DNA of 64,000 nucleotides, taken from Hippopus hippopus (taxonomy: Eukaryota; Mollusca; Bivalvia; Cardiida; Cardiidae). This document shows, one piece after another, positions 31,045 to 42,530 of this stretch (position 1 is the stretch's first letter; every line of letters begins with the position of its first letter). The position numbers and the translations under genes were made by a program. The stretch spans positions 50,080,505 to 50,144,504 of the forward strand of contig OX328104.1 of NCBI GenBank assembly GCA_946811185.2, written 5' to 3'. The notes under the pieces were generated by a model. It ran no database searches. It had not been told where the DNA came from and worked only from the letters and a program-made list of their open reading frames with translations.

Positions 31045-31718
31045 ATCATTAATTACAAATATTATGAAACATGTGTACCGTTTTCAAATGCCATATTTAA
31101 GGTACACTCCCTCCAGATTCTCGAGTCGTGTGTGCTCCCTGGCCATTTGGCAGTCAAACTCCTCACCTTGTATGAGTGATCACATATCATCTGTAAAATA
31201 TATTTTTATTAAAAAATATGTCATCATTAGTTTAACTCGCATATTGGGTGGTTTGACATCTTAGGCCTTGATTTTAACAAGATAAGCGGATAATGGCCTT
31301 TTTTGTCAATGTATTTTCTTACATGAGGTCTCGCATGTAACCAATATTTGTTACGTGAATTTCAATTCTATCACGTGATTAACGCAATAATTTGCATGAG
31401 TGGGAACACTGCTACATATTTGATAGAAATTTATGTAGGAGGCTGTTAGGTATTTTTTAAATTTCTTTAAAATCTGTGATATACATGTATTTCTTCAATA
31501 CATTTATTGACGTCATAGTTGAAGATTTCATGGCCATTGTTTTACTATGGATTAACTGCTTTGCATCATTTTACTAGAGAAGGAAGTGTGTTGAAGATCA
31601 CTTATCCTTGAATGATTATGTTTCTACACATTGTGGTAAATGGAGAAATATCATTAGTCTTTAACCCATTACTTTGTAGCAGACTTAGAATAGATGGATA
31701 CTCAACCTAAATTCATTC

Positions 31719-31950
31719 CTAACCCTTTACCACACAATCCTGAGTTTTGACAACCCTGAGAAAGAAAACTTTTGAAAACACTGAAAATGAGAAAATGAGA
31801 AAATGCTGGTAATCAGCATTTTTTCTTCTCCCACTATGATTTCTTTTCTTTTACAGACAAATCACATTTTTTGTGCCACATTTACTATGTCCTTTGGAAA
31901 TGCTTCTAATATGGATCTGTCTAAAATTTTGTTGTGTGGTAAGGAGTTAC
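31719..31950. mobile_element. TTAA-type palindromic MITE
   Basis: CTAACCCTTTACCACACAAT at the left and TTGTGTGGTAAGGAGTTAC at the right, so both edges are nearly perfect inverses. Three further truncated copies follow head to tail at about 32093-32285, 32286-32507 and 32508-32647. Confidence 0.75.
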
Positions 31951-32718
31951 ACACAAAAATAAATGATCATCTTAAAGCATTGTGTAAAACGGAAATATTG
32001 CTCATTAAGAGCAATTTATCCTCAATACATAAAGCTTTCACCTGTATTCCTTCAATAATAGGAGTTACTCTTATTATCTTCGGTAATTTGACTTAACCCT
32101 GTACCAAAATTATCCATGTTTTAACATGGATCAGGAACAAGGCTTCCCAGTACACGGAGGAGAAAAAATGACGACCAGTTTCTTCTCTTTTTGCAACAAT
32201 GTTATCACTCCTAATTTACACAGGCAAATCTCCTGGTGAGCCATATTTATATATTGTTATCTGTAAAATGCTTTCACTTTTTGTCTTTACCACATAATTG
32301 TGCATTTTTGATACCCCTGACAAACCTGTAAAAAACGTTGTGAGAAAAGGGGAAAAGATATCCAGCATTTTCTCTCATTTTCACAATGTAATCGTCTGTC
32401 ATAGACATACATCAGTGCTTGAGACAATAAATCACTTTTGCTGATTACGATGCTTTGAATTTGGACAAATGTACATTTTAGGCATATAGTAAACATAAAT
32501 GTGGTCATTACCCCTTAATCCCGATTCAAACAACCCTGATGAAAAAGCCTTTTGAAAACACCAGCATTCGTTAAGCGCTGAAATTGTTTTCTGCAAATGC
32601 TTTCAATTTTGACAAGTCTGAAATGTTGTGGTTGGGTAAAGAGTTAAAAGAGTAGCTTGCTCTTCCAGTGAAAAGAATTAAAGTATGAAAATATGTATGA
32701 AATTAGCTTTGTTATCAT

Positions 32719-32945
32719 TTAACCCTTTACCACACAATCTCGACTTTTAATGACCCTCAAAGATACAGCTTTTGAAAATATTGTGGGAAAAGGCGAAAAG
32801 ACTGGTAACTAGCATTTCCTCCTTTTAACACACTGTTTTCTGCCCCTCTTAAAAAAATTCAATTTTTCATTCACATTGATTTTATCGTCTGTAAATGCTT
32901 TGAATTTGGACTAGTAAAAAAATTGTACGTTAGGCAAGACGTTAA
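32719..32945. mobile_element. TTAA-flanked palindromic MITE
   Basis: TTAACCCTTTACCACACAAT left edge, TTAA at the right after a diverged terminal repeat. The arm ATTGTGGGAAAAGGCGAAAA is present. Confidence 0.7.
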
Positions 32946-35112
32946 GTTTCTTTTTATTTAAATGGCGTTCTACGACTTTTAACAATATTTCAGTCCATGA
33001 CAGTCGTGAATTGTGATTTGCGGTCATAGTTGTAAGGCTGGTTCTGCAGCACCTACATGTAACAAAAGGAAACTCTAGTGGGACCAGTGACTCCAGCAAA
33101 AATCAATCTCAAGATTTATGATACCATTTAAATGGGGAAAGAGACTGATGCTGTGCTTTAAAAACAATTGTAATAACTAAATTGACCTAAAAATACTACA
33201 AACAAAAAAATTCAAATCACTTACTTGCACATTTAAGGAATGAAAACCCTTTCTGTTTATAAAATCTGCTTCGTTTAAAAGAGGTCGCTGGACTTTGACA
33301 GCCATCACTGCAACCAATAACATTTGTAAAAACCCGTGGTGACAATATAATTACGGATAGTTAGGTTACAGTCAGCAATCATCTCAGCTTTCTCTGTCCC
33401 TTTTGGAAGTTTCCTATGGGATATGTCACTATGTGCATTATAACACTCTAAATTATTTTAATACTTCAACATGACGTTAAGTGCTTTCAAAACATTTTCA
33501 ATAATTTCAGTGCAAAAAGAGTTGTTAAGTCCACTGCAATCCAGTGCATGGCTTCTGTAAAGGTGTATAAGGTTGCAATGTTGTCTTGAATGATTACCAC
33601 TCAGTCGGCTGGAAGCTTATTAGTTGGCATGCTGTTCTGTCTTACAGGTTTAAAAAGATATTGCAGTCTAGAATGAAGATAACCATCCAACCAACGGTCG
33701 CAACATTCTTGAAAGCATAGACATAATCAATAGCAGACGTCCTAAGAATATAACACTCCAATCGGAATTTTCCGTAGAACACATTTCTCCACCCACTAGA
33801 CTACTTTTTGTTTTCCAACTTTGGTCTTTTTCTTCCTCTTGAAGCTTTCATCAAACATAGAACAATTAAATTCTGCAAATATGCCAATATTCTACTACTT
33901 TATCAGTCCCGCCCTTCGTCTGTATTCTGTTAGGAAGATTTGGAGCTGCAGAATGGCAGCGGTACCCTTGGAAGCCATCTTGTGGCCACATGGTATTATT
34001 GAGAATGATTCGACATTAGAACAGTTAGAAGGAACCGTTCTTAGTTAGATTGTGTCTGCTGTCTTCACAATACTTTAAATGACAACGTGTTATGTTTATC
34101 TGTGTATATAATCCATGAGGTAAATAACAAATTATCACGATGCTTTTCATCTGGTTCGACACCACACGTAAACCGACTTCCGTCGGATCTCCTCGCTCAG
34201 GGAGCCACCGGTCTTTCATCCCAGCATCGTTTCGCTACAAAATAGACCGATGGCAACCTTGAAACGGTGAAATATGTGGAAAAAAAATATATATATACAG
34301 CTTTGTTTTGATAAGTCCACGGATGTAAAACTTTCTGTATGTTAATTGGTCTTAGGAATAGAAAATTTTCGACCGCTACCATGTTTTGTAGGAAAAAGGA
34401 TGGGGGGATGGGGGAGGGGAGGGAATGACAGAAAATGTTTGCTCCCTTGAACGCTATCTAAAATTGAATCAGTTTTCTAATTTGGTTAATTAATAGTCAG
34501 ACACAAACCTGCAACCGCCCGAAATCTCCGTTTGATTATCGTTGCCTCTTGAGCCCTAGGAAATTTTATATAATTTCTGGCTGTAGTTGCCAACGCTGCG
34601 GCTACTCTCCGGCAGGTTCGTGAGACTGTCGGCTGGGAGATACCTGTTAGATCTCCTATTACTAGCTGAAAGCTGCCGGTAGCGAAAAAGCTGTGTTTCC
34701 AGTACTTGATACAGCACAGGTAACGGCGAGTTTCTTTCGTTACCGAACTCGAGGTAATTTCCAAACTGTTCACATATAAATAAAATGGTATGCGGCAGAA
34801 AAAGGTATCGAGCAAATACCTCGCCAGCCGTCAATATCTCCAACGGATTCTGCCGGTCTGTCAATCCTCTTCCCGGTCCATAAACGAGATGTTCAATTGC
34901 TCTAACATGATTGTTGCGTCGAAGGGCGGCCATTTTTCTCGATTTAGAACGATTCTTGAGCATGGTACTAAGTAGACTTAGAATTCTTAAGAATAGTCTA
35001 AATATTTAGAACGCTCTAAAGTTAAGAACAGTTTGGTGAATACGTACTTGAGCCTAGGAATGGAAAATTTAGAAAATTCTTGAGAATAAGCCTAAGAACG
35101 TTCTTAAGAATG

Positions 35113-35130
35113 GTTTGGTGAATACGGGCC
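35113..35130 (-). repeat. Harbinger right terminal inverted repeat
   Basis: Exact inverse of 628-645, followed by the CAG duplication at 35131-35133. Confidence 0.85.
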
Positions 35131-35180
35131 CAGGTCACGAATCAGGTACGCTAACTATTCGGCTACCCGGCGGGATGACT
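35131..35180 (-). repeat. tRNA-like SINE, right fragment
   Basis: On the minus strand it gives GCCGGGTAGCCGAATAGTTA, a tRNA-like 5' half with an A-box-like region. It continues into 627-598 on the other side of the Harbinger insertion. Confidence 0.5.
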
Positions 35181-35619
35181 CGATTTTTATTTAGTATCTC
35201 TGCAAAGATTGCCATTTAACGTGAATGACTAGTTGAAGGCGTTCTGAAGATGCCACTGGTTTTCATTATGTGTGTTTATGTGTGGACTGCACTTACGACG
35301 TAAGCATTACAAATGTAACAGACCTATCGGCTAATCAAAAGGTACACAACATTTTCAAAATTTAGATAGACTAATGTTTTAAACTGTCATAATATCAATC
35401 CTTTGTATTTTCAGATATTCGTTCATGTTTCATAAAAGGCATGTATACTTTAACGGTTCGAGTTAAGGGTATTAACGGGAATACAGATCTTTTGTCTCAA
35501 ATAAGCAGTCGTCAAGTAAATTTTTTAAAGGAAGCCCGAATCCATCGGTTCCGATCAACATATTCAGAAACGGTCCACAATTTCAGAGCCGCTTCACATA
35601 ATCGGAGCTTTTGTTTATT

Positions 35620-35860
35620 ATCCCCCGCCTAAGGCGGAGGGATATAGTTTTAGCTTTGTCCGTCCATCCGTCCGGGAGAATATCTCCAATATCACTGGAC
35701 AGAATTTCATGAAACTTTATAAGGACAGTCAGCAAGATAGTCGTAATTTTTGTCAATTCATGATTTTGACATTGTGCATAGAGCTGGGAGACTGACATTG
35801 TGCACAGAGCTGGGAGACTCAACTAAAATGCGGATACCCTTTCAAGATGGACATGCAATA
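35620..35860. repeat. Dispersed repeat fragment (GCGGAGGGATATAG type)
   Basis: CCCCCGCCTAAGGCGGAGGG followed by GTCCGTCCATCCGTCC resembles a common invertebrate repeat start. A 30-base segment (ACTGACATTGTGCA...GAGCTGGGAGAC) is tandemly duplicated at about 35765-35820. No gene is seen. Confidence 0.5.
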
Positions 35861-36429
35861 AAATGATTGAGGTTATTGCGAAAGAGTTGTAATAAAAGGC
35901 ACTGGAAAAGATGTGATGCAGTTCACTCTGTTCAGTCCTTGAAAGAAAAAAAAAAAAAAAAAAAAACGACTCATGCAGTTTAGTCATATGGGATGTTTTG
36001 CTAATTTTGTCATGTCACATGTGGGGTGCAAGTCAAATTATCCATTTCCTTTCAGAATTGATTTTTATAAGGCAGGTATTGTCATGTATTAGTATATATG
36101 AAACAGAAAAACGGGATTCCAGCCATTATTACATGGAGAAAAGGTTATGTAAAGTAGATAGTGGAAATACATCCTCTGAGCCTTAGACTATTCAGCTTCA
36201 GGATCAAAGAGTTGTAGACATTGAACATCTGAGCAAGGTGAAAATGGTACAGGCTCAACCAGTTACTAGCACTAGTAAAATTATTGATTTCTCTAAATCA
36301 GGGACAGAAAAATTGGGAGTAAGGTTAAAGGACAATCAGCTCCTAGTACAGTAAAACTAGTGATTTGTCTACACGATAGGAAAGTAAAAGATTAACCAGC
36401 TGCTAATGTTAGTAGAAGTAGCAGCTTTG

Positions 36430-37340
36430 ATAAATAAATGGGTAGGGGCTTTGGATCATATGAACCGATTAAGTCATCTTTTTACGCACATGACAGTTCG
36501 CAACATATGCATAGCTGCAATATAAACCGCCCCAACTGGGATTCGAACACGTGAGGTTAAAGATCCTTGTTAATTGAGGCACAAAAGACCAATACACTAA
36601 TCACTGATCTGAAGATTATTCTCCATGACGCAGTTGTTAGGCATTGATTTTATATAGGAAGAAGCTATGCAGTAAGGAAGGAGTGATCTCCCGTATTACA
36701 CAACCTCTTAGAGGTTTTCATTTTTTGATGACATTAAGCCTTATAAGGCAGGAAGTCTGTTTTAGACAACACATGGCTCAGTGGCCAATCCCAGACGAGA
36801 CCCCATCTTGCGAACATGAACGTTCGCAATAAATGCATAACTAAAATATAAACCGCCCCGGCTTGGATTGGAACCCGTGCGGTAAAGAGCCACGCTTTTT
36901 TTTTTTTTTTTTTTTTGAGGTTTCGAAGACTAACGACTAAGCTAAAGAGAATTCTGCCTAAAGCAGTTGCTAGGTATCGGTTTTATACGGAAAGATGGTA
37001 AGGAAGGAGTGATTTCCTGTAACACACCCTCTTGAAGATCATCATTTTGATGACAGATTATTAGGCAGTAAAGCTATTACTTAGAGAACAAATGGCTACA
37101 TCGCAAATCCCGGACGAGCCCTTATCTTACGAACATGACAGCTCGCGACAAATGCAAAGCTCAAAAACAAACCGCCCCAGCTTGGTTTTGAACCCGTGCG
37201 GTAAAGATCCTCGTTTATTAAGGCACAAAAGACCAACACACTAACCACTTAGCTACAGAAAATTCTCCCTAACGCACTTGTTCGGCACTGATATTACACG
37301 GGAAGAAGTTATGCAGTAATGAAAGAGTGATCTCCTGTGA
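36430..37340 (-). repeat. Three tandem units of a tRNA-SINE-like repeat
   Basis: A unit of about 315-335 bp recurs three times. Each carries, on the minus strand, a B-box-like GTTCGAATCCCAGTTGGGG or degenerate version (near 36540, 36860 and 37185) and an upstream A-box-like stretch. Each shares 'GGAAGAAG(C/T)TATGCAGTAA' and 'GTGATCTCC' landmarks. The second unit contains a T-run. These are tandem SINE-derived units rather than tRNA genes. Confidence 0.6.
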
Positions 37341-37421
37341 CAATATGAAGTCAGAAACTTGAAGTGAAGATCAAGAGAATGCGCCTATTTTATGTAAAAT
37401 AAGGTCAGACTCAGTAATTAA

Positions 37422-37891
37422 ATGTGGAAAAGACCAGATTTGTGTGTAATTTCAAAATTTGGCCATGAATTTAAATGTAACTTGTCAAGGCTAGATTCTT
37501 TCGCAATTAAGAATGATATTCTGTATCGGAAATGGGAGACATATGATGAAGGTTCATTTAAACTTCTGTACAATGTATGTTGTTTCGAAAAATCAGAAAA
37601 CGGAGATTCTTACTCAGTTGAATTGCAGTGTTACTTCGGGGCTTCTAGTGATAAGTAAAACTCGCAAAGGTAAGAGATAGATATTTCTGTTTTGCTTAAA
37701 GAAAAGATGTGGAAAACTGGTGTAGAATATGTAATATGTGTAACAGTAAAACAAATTCATTCCAAAATCCAAAGCACCGTTACAAATATACACTGGTGGA
37801 AAGGTTAGCAATTGATTTTATGGGTCCCTTGAATAAAACTGATTCTTGTAATAGATATGTAACGGTAGTAGGAGATATTTTTACAAAGTAG
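37422..37891 (+). pseudogene. Ty3/gypsy-type retrotransposon integrase fragment
   Basis: The first frame (37422-37658) contains SFAIKNDILYRKWE, the segment that precedes the integrase zinc finger in gypsy-like polyproteins. The second (37709-37891) contains WCRICNMCNSKTN, half of the HHCC finger, and LAIDFMGPLNKTDSCNRYVT, the start of the integrase core with its first Asp. The frame changes between them and stops at TAG just after DIFTK. No reverse transcriptase or LTR is visible nearby, so this is an isolated remnant. Confidence 0.7.
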
Positions 37892-38139
37892 ACAATGATT
37901 CCAGTGTGTCCTGTGTGAAGATTTGTTCTTTTCTGCTGGAAAGTCTTGTATGTCCCATTTCAGAGAGCAGCACAGTGGCATAAGCTATAAATTTAGAGGA
38001 TGCAAGAAAATCCGTAGGAGGAACCATAATCTGCATTCATGTAGAGCTGGTAAGACAGATTATGTGTCATTAAACCAAAAGACTGGATCAAAGGGGACAG
38101 AAGCAGAACATGATTGAAAAAGTTTATGAAAAGAGCAAA

Positions 38140-38960
38140 AACATTCCTATGTATAGATAAAATCACAGTGCGAAAGGAAACATGCGAAAACGAAGTTGTT
38201 AGCACCAAAGAGAAAGTTTAAGTTCGATCTAAAGCTAAGTGACACGGAAACCTCTAAAAGTGAAGAAGAGGGAGAAGATGATTGCAGTTCTGAAAAGTTC
38301 GAGATGACAAATTATGAAAAACTCAATTCAATTATTTTAAATCGAAAAAGAGGAATGAAAGAGAGATGAGAAGATTAGAAGAGAAAGCAAGAAAAGAACA
38401 AGCAGAAAAGAGAAAGCAAGAAAAGAACAAGCAGAAAAGAGAAAAAAAAAAAAAAAAAAATGAAAAGAAGAAAGAACGAAGAGATATAGTGGGAAATAGA
38501 AAGGGATTAGACGAACAAAATATGAGAAGTTGAGAGAAGAAGAAAGAAGGAATAAGGACAGAGAAAGAAAAGAAACAAGACAGAAGAAAAGTAATTTGGA
38601 GGAGAAAACCCAAGAAGAAAGAATTAGGATGGAGGAAGGCAACAAAGATGAAGAGACGAAAAATAAAGAGGAAGAAATGAATAGGAAGGCAGAAGAAAAG
38701 AAGAGAAGAAAAGAATTGAAGAGAAGGAAGAGATAGAAGGAAAAAGAGGAAGAGAGAGAAAAGTTAAACGAATGAATGAGTAGTGTTTTGTTGCCTGTCG
38801 ACTGCTAAGGTCATATTTGGCGCAAAAAAGAAAGGAATTGAAGAGAAGAAAAAGACAGAAAGGGAGAAAAAGGAACAAACTCTCAAGCTTGAGGAGAATA
38901 AAAGAAAGATGAAGAAAAAGAGAAGAAATAAGTACTAGAGCAATAAAACGCTTGAAAACA
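38140..38960. repeat. Purine-rich low-complexity tract
   Basis: A long A/G-rich stretch with GAAAAG/GAAGAAA iterations. It gives Lys/Glu/Arg-rich open frames on + and Ser/Phe/Leu-rich ones on -. They look like by-products of composition rather than genes. Confidence 0.6.
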
Positions 38961-39885
38961 AGTTGTTGAAAGGGGCACAAGAGGAACAGTGTCGGAAAGT
39001 GGCTGGTGCAACAGTTGAATATTCAAACAATATTTCAGGTTTCCTTCACTTACATGTGTGCGTGAATCTCGTACAAAACATGAAAGTCAGGTCCTAAATT
39101 TTAAACTAACCTTATCTTTTACGTGTATGTCACGCACAGCAAAAGTGAATTAAGTCCCGCATAAAATTTTAAACTCGTCCGATCACATACGTGTATGTTG
39201 ACAAGCACAAAAGTTGTGAATCAAAACATTGACTGAAAACACTTCTATCGGGAGGGAAAAACATTTTTAGAAATCGGAAATTTCAATGGATAGTGCATAC
39301 AAGTACTATTATTACTAATATGTATAGCCTCACCAATTTCGCCAGGTTTTCGTTCATGCGCGAGCTCCTAAAGTAAACAATGCTATGCGGTACATCACCA
39401 GTTATTTCGCGGGTTTTAAATTCACCTGGAAAGTTCTGCATCACGCGAACATCGTAAACATTTCCTTATTTGGGAAATTTATTCCAATGGAGTTTTGATT
39501 CTATTAAAATTAACCTTGCGCAACGATCGAGTAAACATTAATAACCTGAAATAAGATTCGTAGTTCAAACAAGAGAGTCATGGTTCTCATTTGACACGAG
39601 ACCCCGGGATTCGACGCTTGGAAATGGCCCATTTTTGACGCTCAAAACTATCTGCCTAAGCATCGATCTGACGCATGGTATTATCGGCTAAAGCTTCATA
39701 TAAATTAGCTCGAGTGCATCCTGCAGATATAAAAACAATCAGTATCAAATTTGAAGGACGCACGCGACTCTGTTTATCACAGCTAATCATGCTGTCGAGT
39801 CATCTATGAAAAGGTGTAAAAGGTATTAATCCACTTTTCTAGTGTAAAATGACAGTTTTTAAAGTTACCTGCTTTCCTACTGGAC

Positions 39886-40503
39886 CATCCTCGGAACCCA
39901 GGTTTGAAGCATTACGTTACTCTCCATGCATCACCCCTGGGGAAATTGACTAGCAAATCGTCGTTTCTTATGAATATTCTTATGGTCGGGAAGTACCCTT
40001 ATAGCCAATCGAAAGATCGATAACATAATGATACTCTCTTGTAGAGAGGACAATTTCATTTCTTCCGTTACCAAAAATAACCCTGGAAAAAAACCCAGAT
40101 TGTCAACAAATATGGTGACCGTCGGCGTGCTTGTCTCCTGTGAGATATGCCATTCTGCAATAAAGGGACGACACTATTGATCTTTGTGTACGATTTTAAC
40201 TGACAATCTTTCGGTGTTACGCCGAAAATCTCTTTTAAACGCTTCTCGATTGTGGTGTTGATGGGCGCTGCCATATTTAAAGTATCGCTAAGCTTGATTT
40301 GCAACGAATGATGTGATTGGATATCGACAAGCAAAAAATAGAAATGACGGCGTATTTGTGATAAAAAATAGTTCAAATTTCTCAAAGAAAAACTGGAATC
40401 ACCAATCAGAATGCTTCATGAGTAATATATGAGAACGAGGAAACGCCAGCGAAATAACCCAGGGGCGATTACAGAATGAATCGAAACTAGGTCACCGAGG
40501 ATG
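39886..40503. mobile_element. 618-bp inverted-repeat element, copy 1
   Basis: Begins CATCCTCGG and ends CCGAGGATG. It is the inverted copy of 41766-42379. No flanking duplication is visible. No protein of its own is recognised, although a short frame MAAPINTTIEKR is shared with copy 2. Confidence 0.75.
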
Positions 40504-41346
40504 TATTTGACAAGTTCATATCAATTGCTGGAACACGTATTTAAAAATCAAATGAATGAAAAAATAGATCGCTGTAAAAACGCGAATACACATGACACAA
40601 CAAAGGTCAGTTTGACATTGTCCGATAAGAGACACTTCACACTTGTAATCTTAAAAAAGAGAATTTAAACAGAGAATTTACACAAATCTCAGTATAAAAC
40701 AATACATGGAAGCCAAAATCTCTGTTTCATAATGAGTAAGAAACTTTCGTTCTTTTATGAAACGAATATCTATTTGTATCAATCTCGGCCTGTATTCATC
40801 AAACGCTGTAAAATGAAAAAGAATTTTGAAGAGGCACGCTTCTCATTCAGTAAGATTGCTTGTCATGTATTATGTAATTTGGAGTTAGAATCATCATAAT
40901 TAACATAATGAAATAATCTAGCAAGGTCTACACGAGCATTAAATTAATGATAAAGACAGTATACGGTTTTTCTCCAGATAAATACTCATTTATTGGTAAA
41001 AGTAGAATGAAACCCCCCAATTTTTTTCAGAAAACCCGTTTTTTTTTTTTTTTTATAAATTTGTTACTCTAGGGGGTGACAAAAACTTCTTGTCTGAAAA
41101 AGCTGTGGGAACCCTGAATATTTGGAAGAATATTTTTGCCCCATGTACGTCCCTCAGATTCAAGGCAGCGGATTTTATAGATATATGAAGGCTATGCATC
41201 GCACAGAAGTTCAGAGACAATTAAGTTTGAAGGAGAAATAACATCATACTATTTGTACATTCGGCCCATTCCCCGCATGTATTGCAACCTCTGGATGTTT
41301 CAGTATTAGTATTCAAAATTTCTGTTACAGAGAATGTTGAAGATTT

Positions 41347-42530
41347 ATGCAACAGAATATGAGACGAACCATCACAAAATATGACATTTGTTCTTTGGCG
41401 TGCAAGGAATACTTGAAAGCAGTGACACCACTCAGCATCCAAAACGGGTTCATGAAAACAGGGATGGTAAGAACACGGGAAAAGTTTTTCCCTTACGAAG
41501 CCTTTAGAGAGAACAATCCCATAGGTAAAGTTAAGGCTGTAAAATTGAGCAAGAGAGCTGTGGATGATTTTTGAAAGGACAAATACAAAAGTTTGTATAC
41601 AAACACAGAGAATGCATCAGAAGAAACGGGGTGTACCAAAGAAAAGAAAAAAATTAGACGCGATGCTGGCAGGAAGGTTATCAGTGATGATGAATATTTA
41701 AATGAACTCACAGTCTACTTAGACAGTCAAAATCAAAAACAGGAAACTCAACATCTCAAAAGTAGCATCCTCGGTGACACAGTTTCGATTCATTCTGTAA
41801 TCGCCCCTGGGTTATTGCGCTGGCGTTTCCTCGTTCTCATATACTACTCATGAAGCATTTTGATCCGTGATTTCAGTTTTTCTTTGAGAAAATTTAAACT
41901 TTTTTTATTACAAATACGCCGTCATTTCTATTTTTTACTTGTCGATATCCAATCACATCATTCGTTGCAAATCAAGCTTAGCGATACTTTAAATATGGCG
42001 GCGCCCATCAACACCACAATCGAGAAGCGTTCAAGAGATTTTCGGCGTAACACCGAAAGATTGTCAGTTAAAATCGTACACAAAGATTGATAGTGTCGTC
42101 CCTGTATTGCAGAATGGCATATTTCACAGGAGACAAGCACGCCGACGGCCGCCACATTTGTTGACAACCTGGGTTTTTTTCCAGGGTTATTTTTAATAAC
42201 GGAAGAAATTAAATTATCCTCACTACAAGAGAGTATCATTATGTTATCGATCTTTCGATTGGCTATTGAGGTACTTTCCGACCATATGAATATTTATAAG
42301 AAACGACGATTTGCTAGTCAATTTTCCCAGGTGATGCATGAAGAGTAACGTAATGCTTCAAACCTGGGTTCCGAGGATGCAAAAGTAGAAGAAAAACGAA
42401 AATGGAAAAAAGTCCAAAACCATCAACATATGGACTTAATCAGATTTTGACAAATGAAGCATCTTGTATTCCAGTTGAAACAGAGAAAGATTCCTCCTTC
42501 GATGATGACAAAACAGGTAGTTACTGTTAG
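41347..42530 (+). pseudogene. pogo/Tigger-type (DDE_1, CENP-B-like) transposase C-terminal remnant
   Basis: TITKYDICSLACKEYLKAVT followed by NGFMKTGMV matches the end of the DDE_1 domain in Tigger/Jerky-like transposases (TKYD...L...A...A.TP.N...GF.KTGI). After a TGA at 41572 the same frame continues through a Lys/Glu-rich tail. The 614-bp element at 41766-42379 interrupts it, with a 9-bp duplication, and the tail appears to resume after it. No upstream catalytic domain is seen. Confidence 0.6.
41766..42379. mobile_element. 614-bp inverted-repeat element, copy 2, with 9-bp duplication
   Basis: Ends CATCCTCGG/CCGAGGATG are flanked by CAAAAGTAG at 41757-41765 and 42380-42388. A 9-bp duplication fits Mutator-like or Merlin-like elements. 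With no transposase inside, it is a non-autonomous element. Orientation is opposite to copy 1, with a 1.26-kb spacer. Confidence 0.8.

Larger units (their letters stand above)
28935..34963 (-). pseudogene. HARBI1-like Harbinger transposase, broken multi-exon gene
   Basis: This DDE nuclease would cut and move the Harbinger element. The first exon (34963 to about 34486) contains the N-terminal part in one frame. After a frame change near 34700 it reads FFATGSFQLVIGDLTGISQP...VSR, the HARBI1 helix-turn-helix signature. A middle exon (about 33330-33232) carries GCSDG, where the family has IDG, and then, after another shift, the family pattern NEADFINRKGFHSLNVQ before a donor GTAAGT. The last exon (29300-28935) reads ERYNASLCRTRVIIEQTFGI followed by RRFPILQLGI and CVVLHNIC, with a TTTTACAG acceptor just upstream. 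I did not find the exon carrying the central catalytic Asp. The gene is dead in this copy. Confidence 0.8.
628..35130. mobile_element. Harbinger/PIF-type DNA transposon, 34.5 kb, hosting a nested Polinton
   Basis: Both ends carry the same 18 bases (GGCCCGTATTCACCAAAC) in inverted orientation, flanked by CAG at 625-627 and 35131-35133. A second, subterminal inverted motif (TACGTATTCACCAA) lies at 716-729 and 35033-35046. Inside are the two genes typical of animal Harbingers: a MYB/SANT-like DNA-binding protein next to the left end on + and a HARBI1-like nuclease next to the right end on -. Removing the nested Polinton leaves about 19.9 kb, far above the few kb usual for the superfamily. The excess is introns filled with later insertions. 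Both genes are broken, so the copy is not autonomous. Confidence 0.85.

Noticed and set aside
38332..38980. Ser/Phe/Leu-rich frames opposite the purine tract, and Lys/Glu-rich frames along it
   Set aside because: Low-complexity composition keeps these frames open. No conserved motif or start context is seen.
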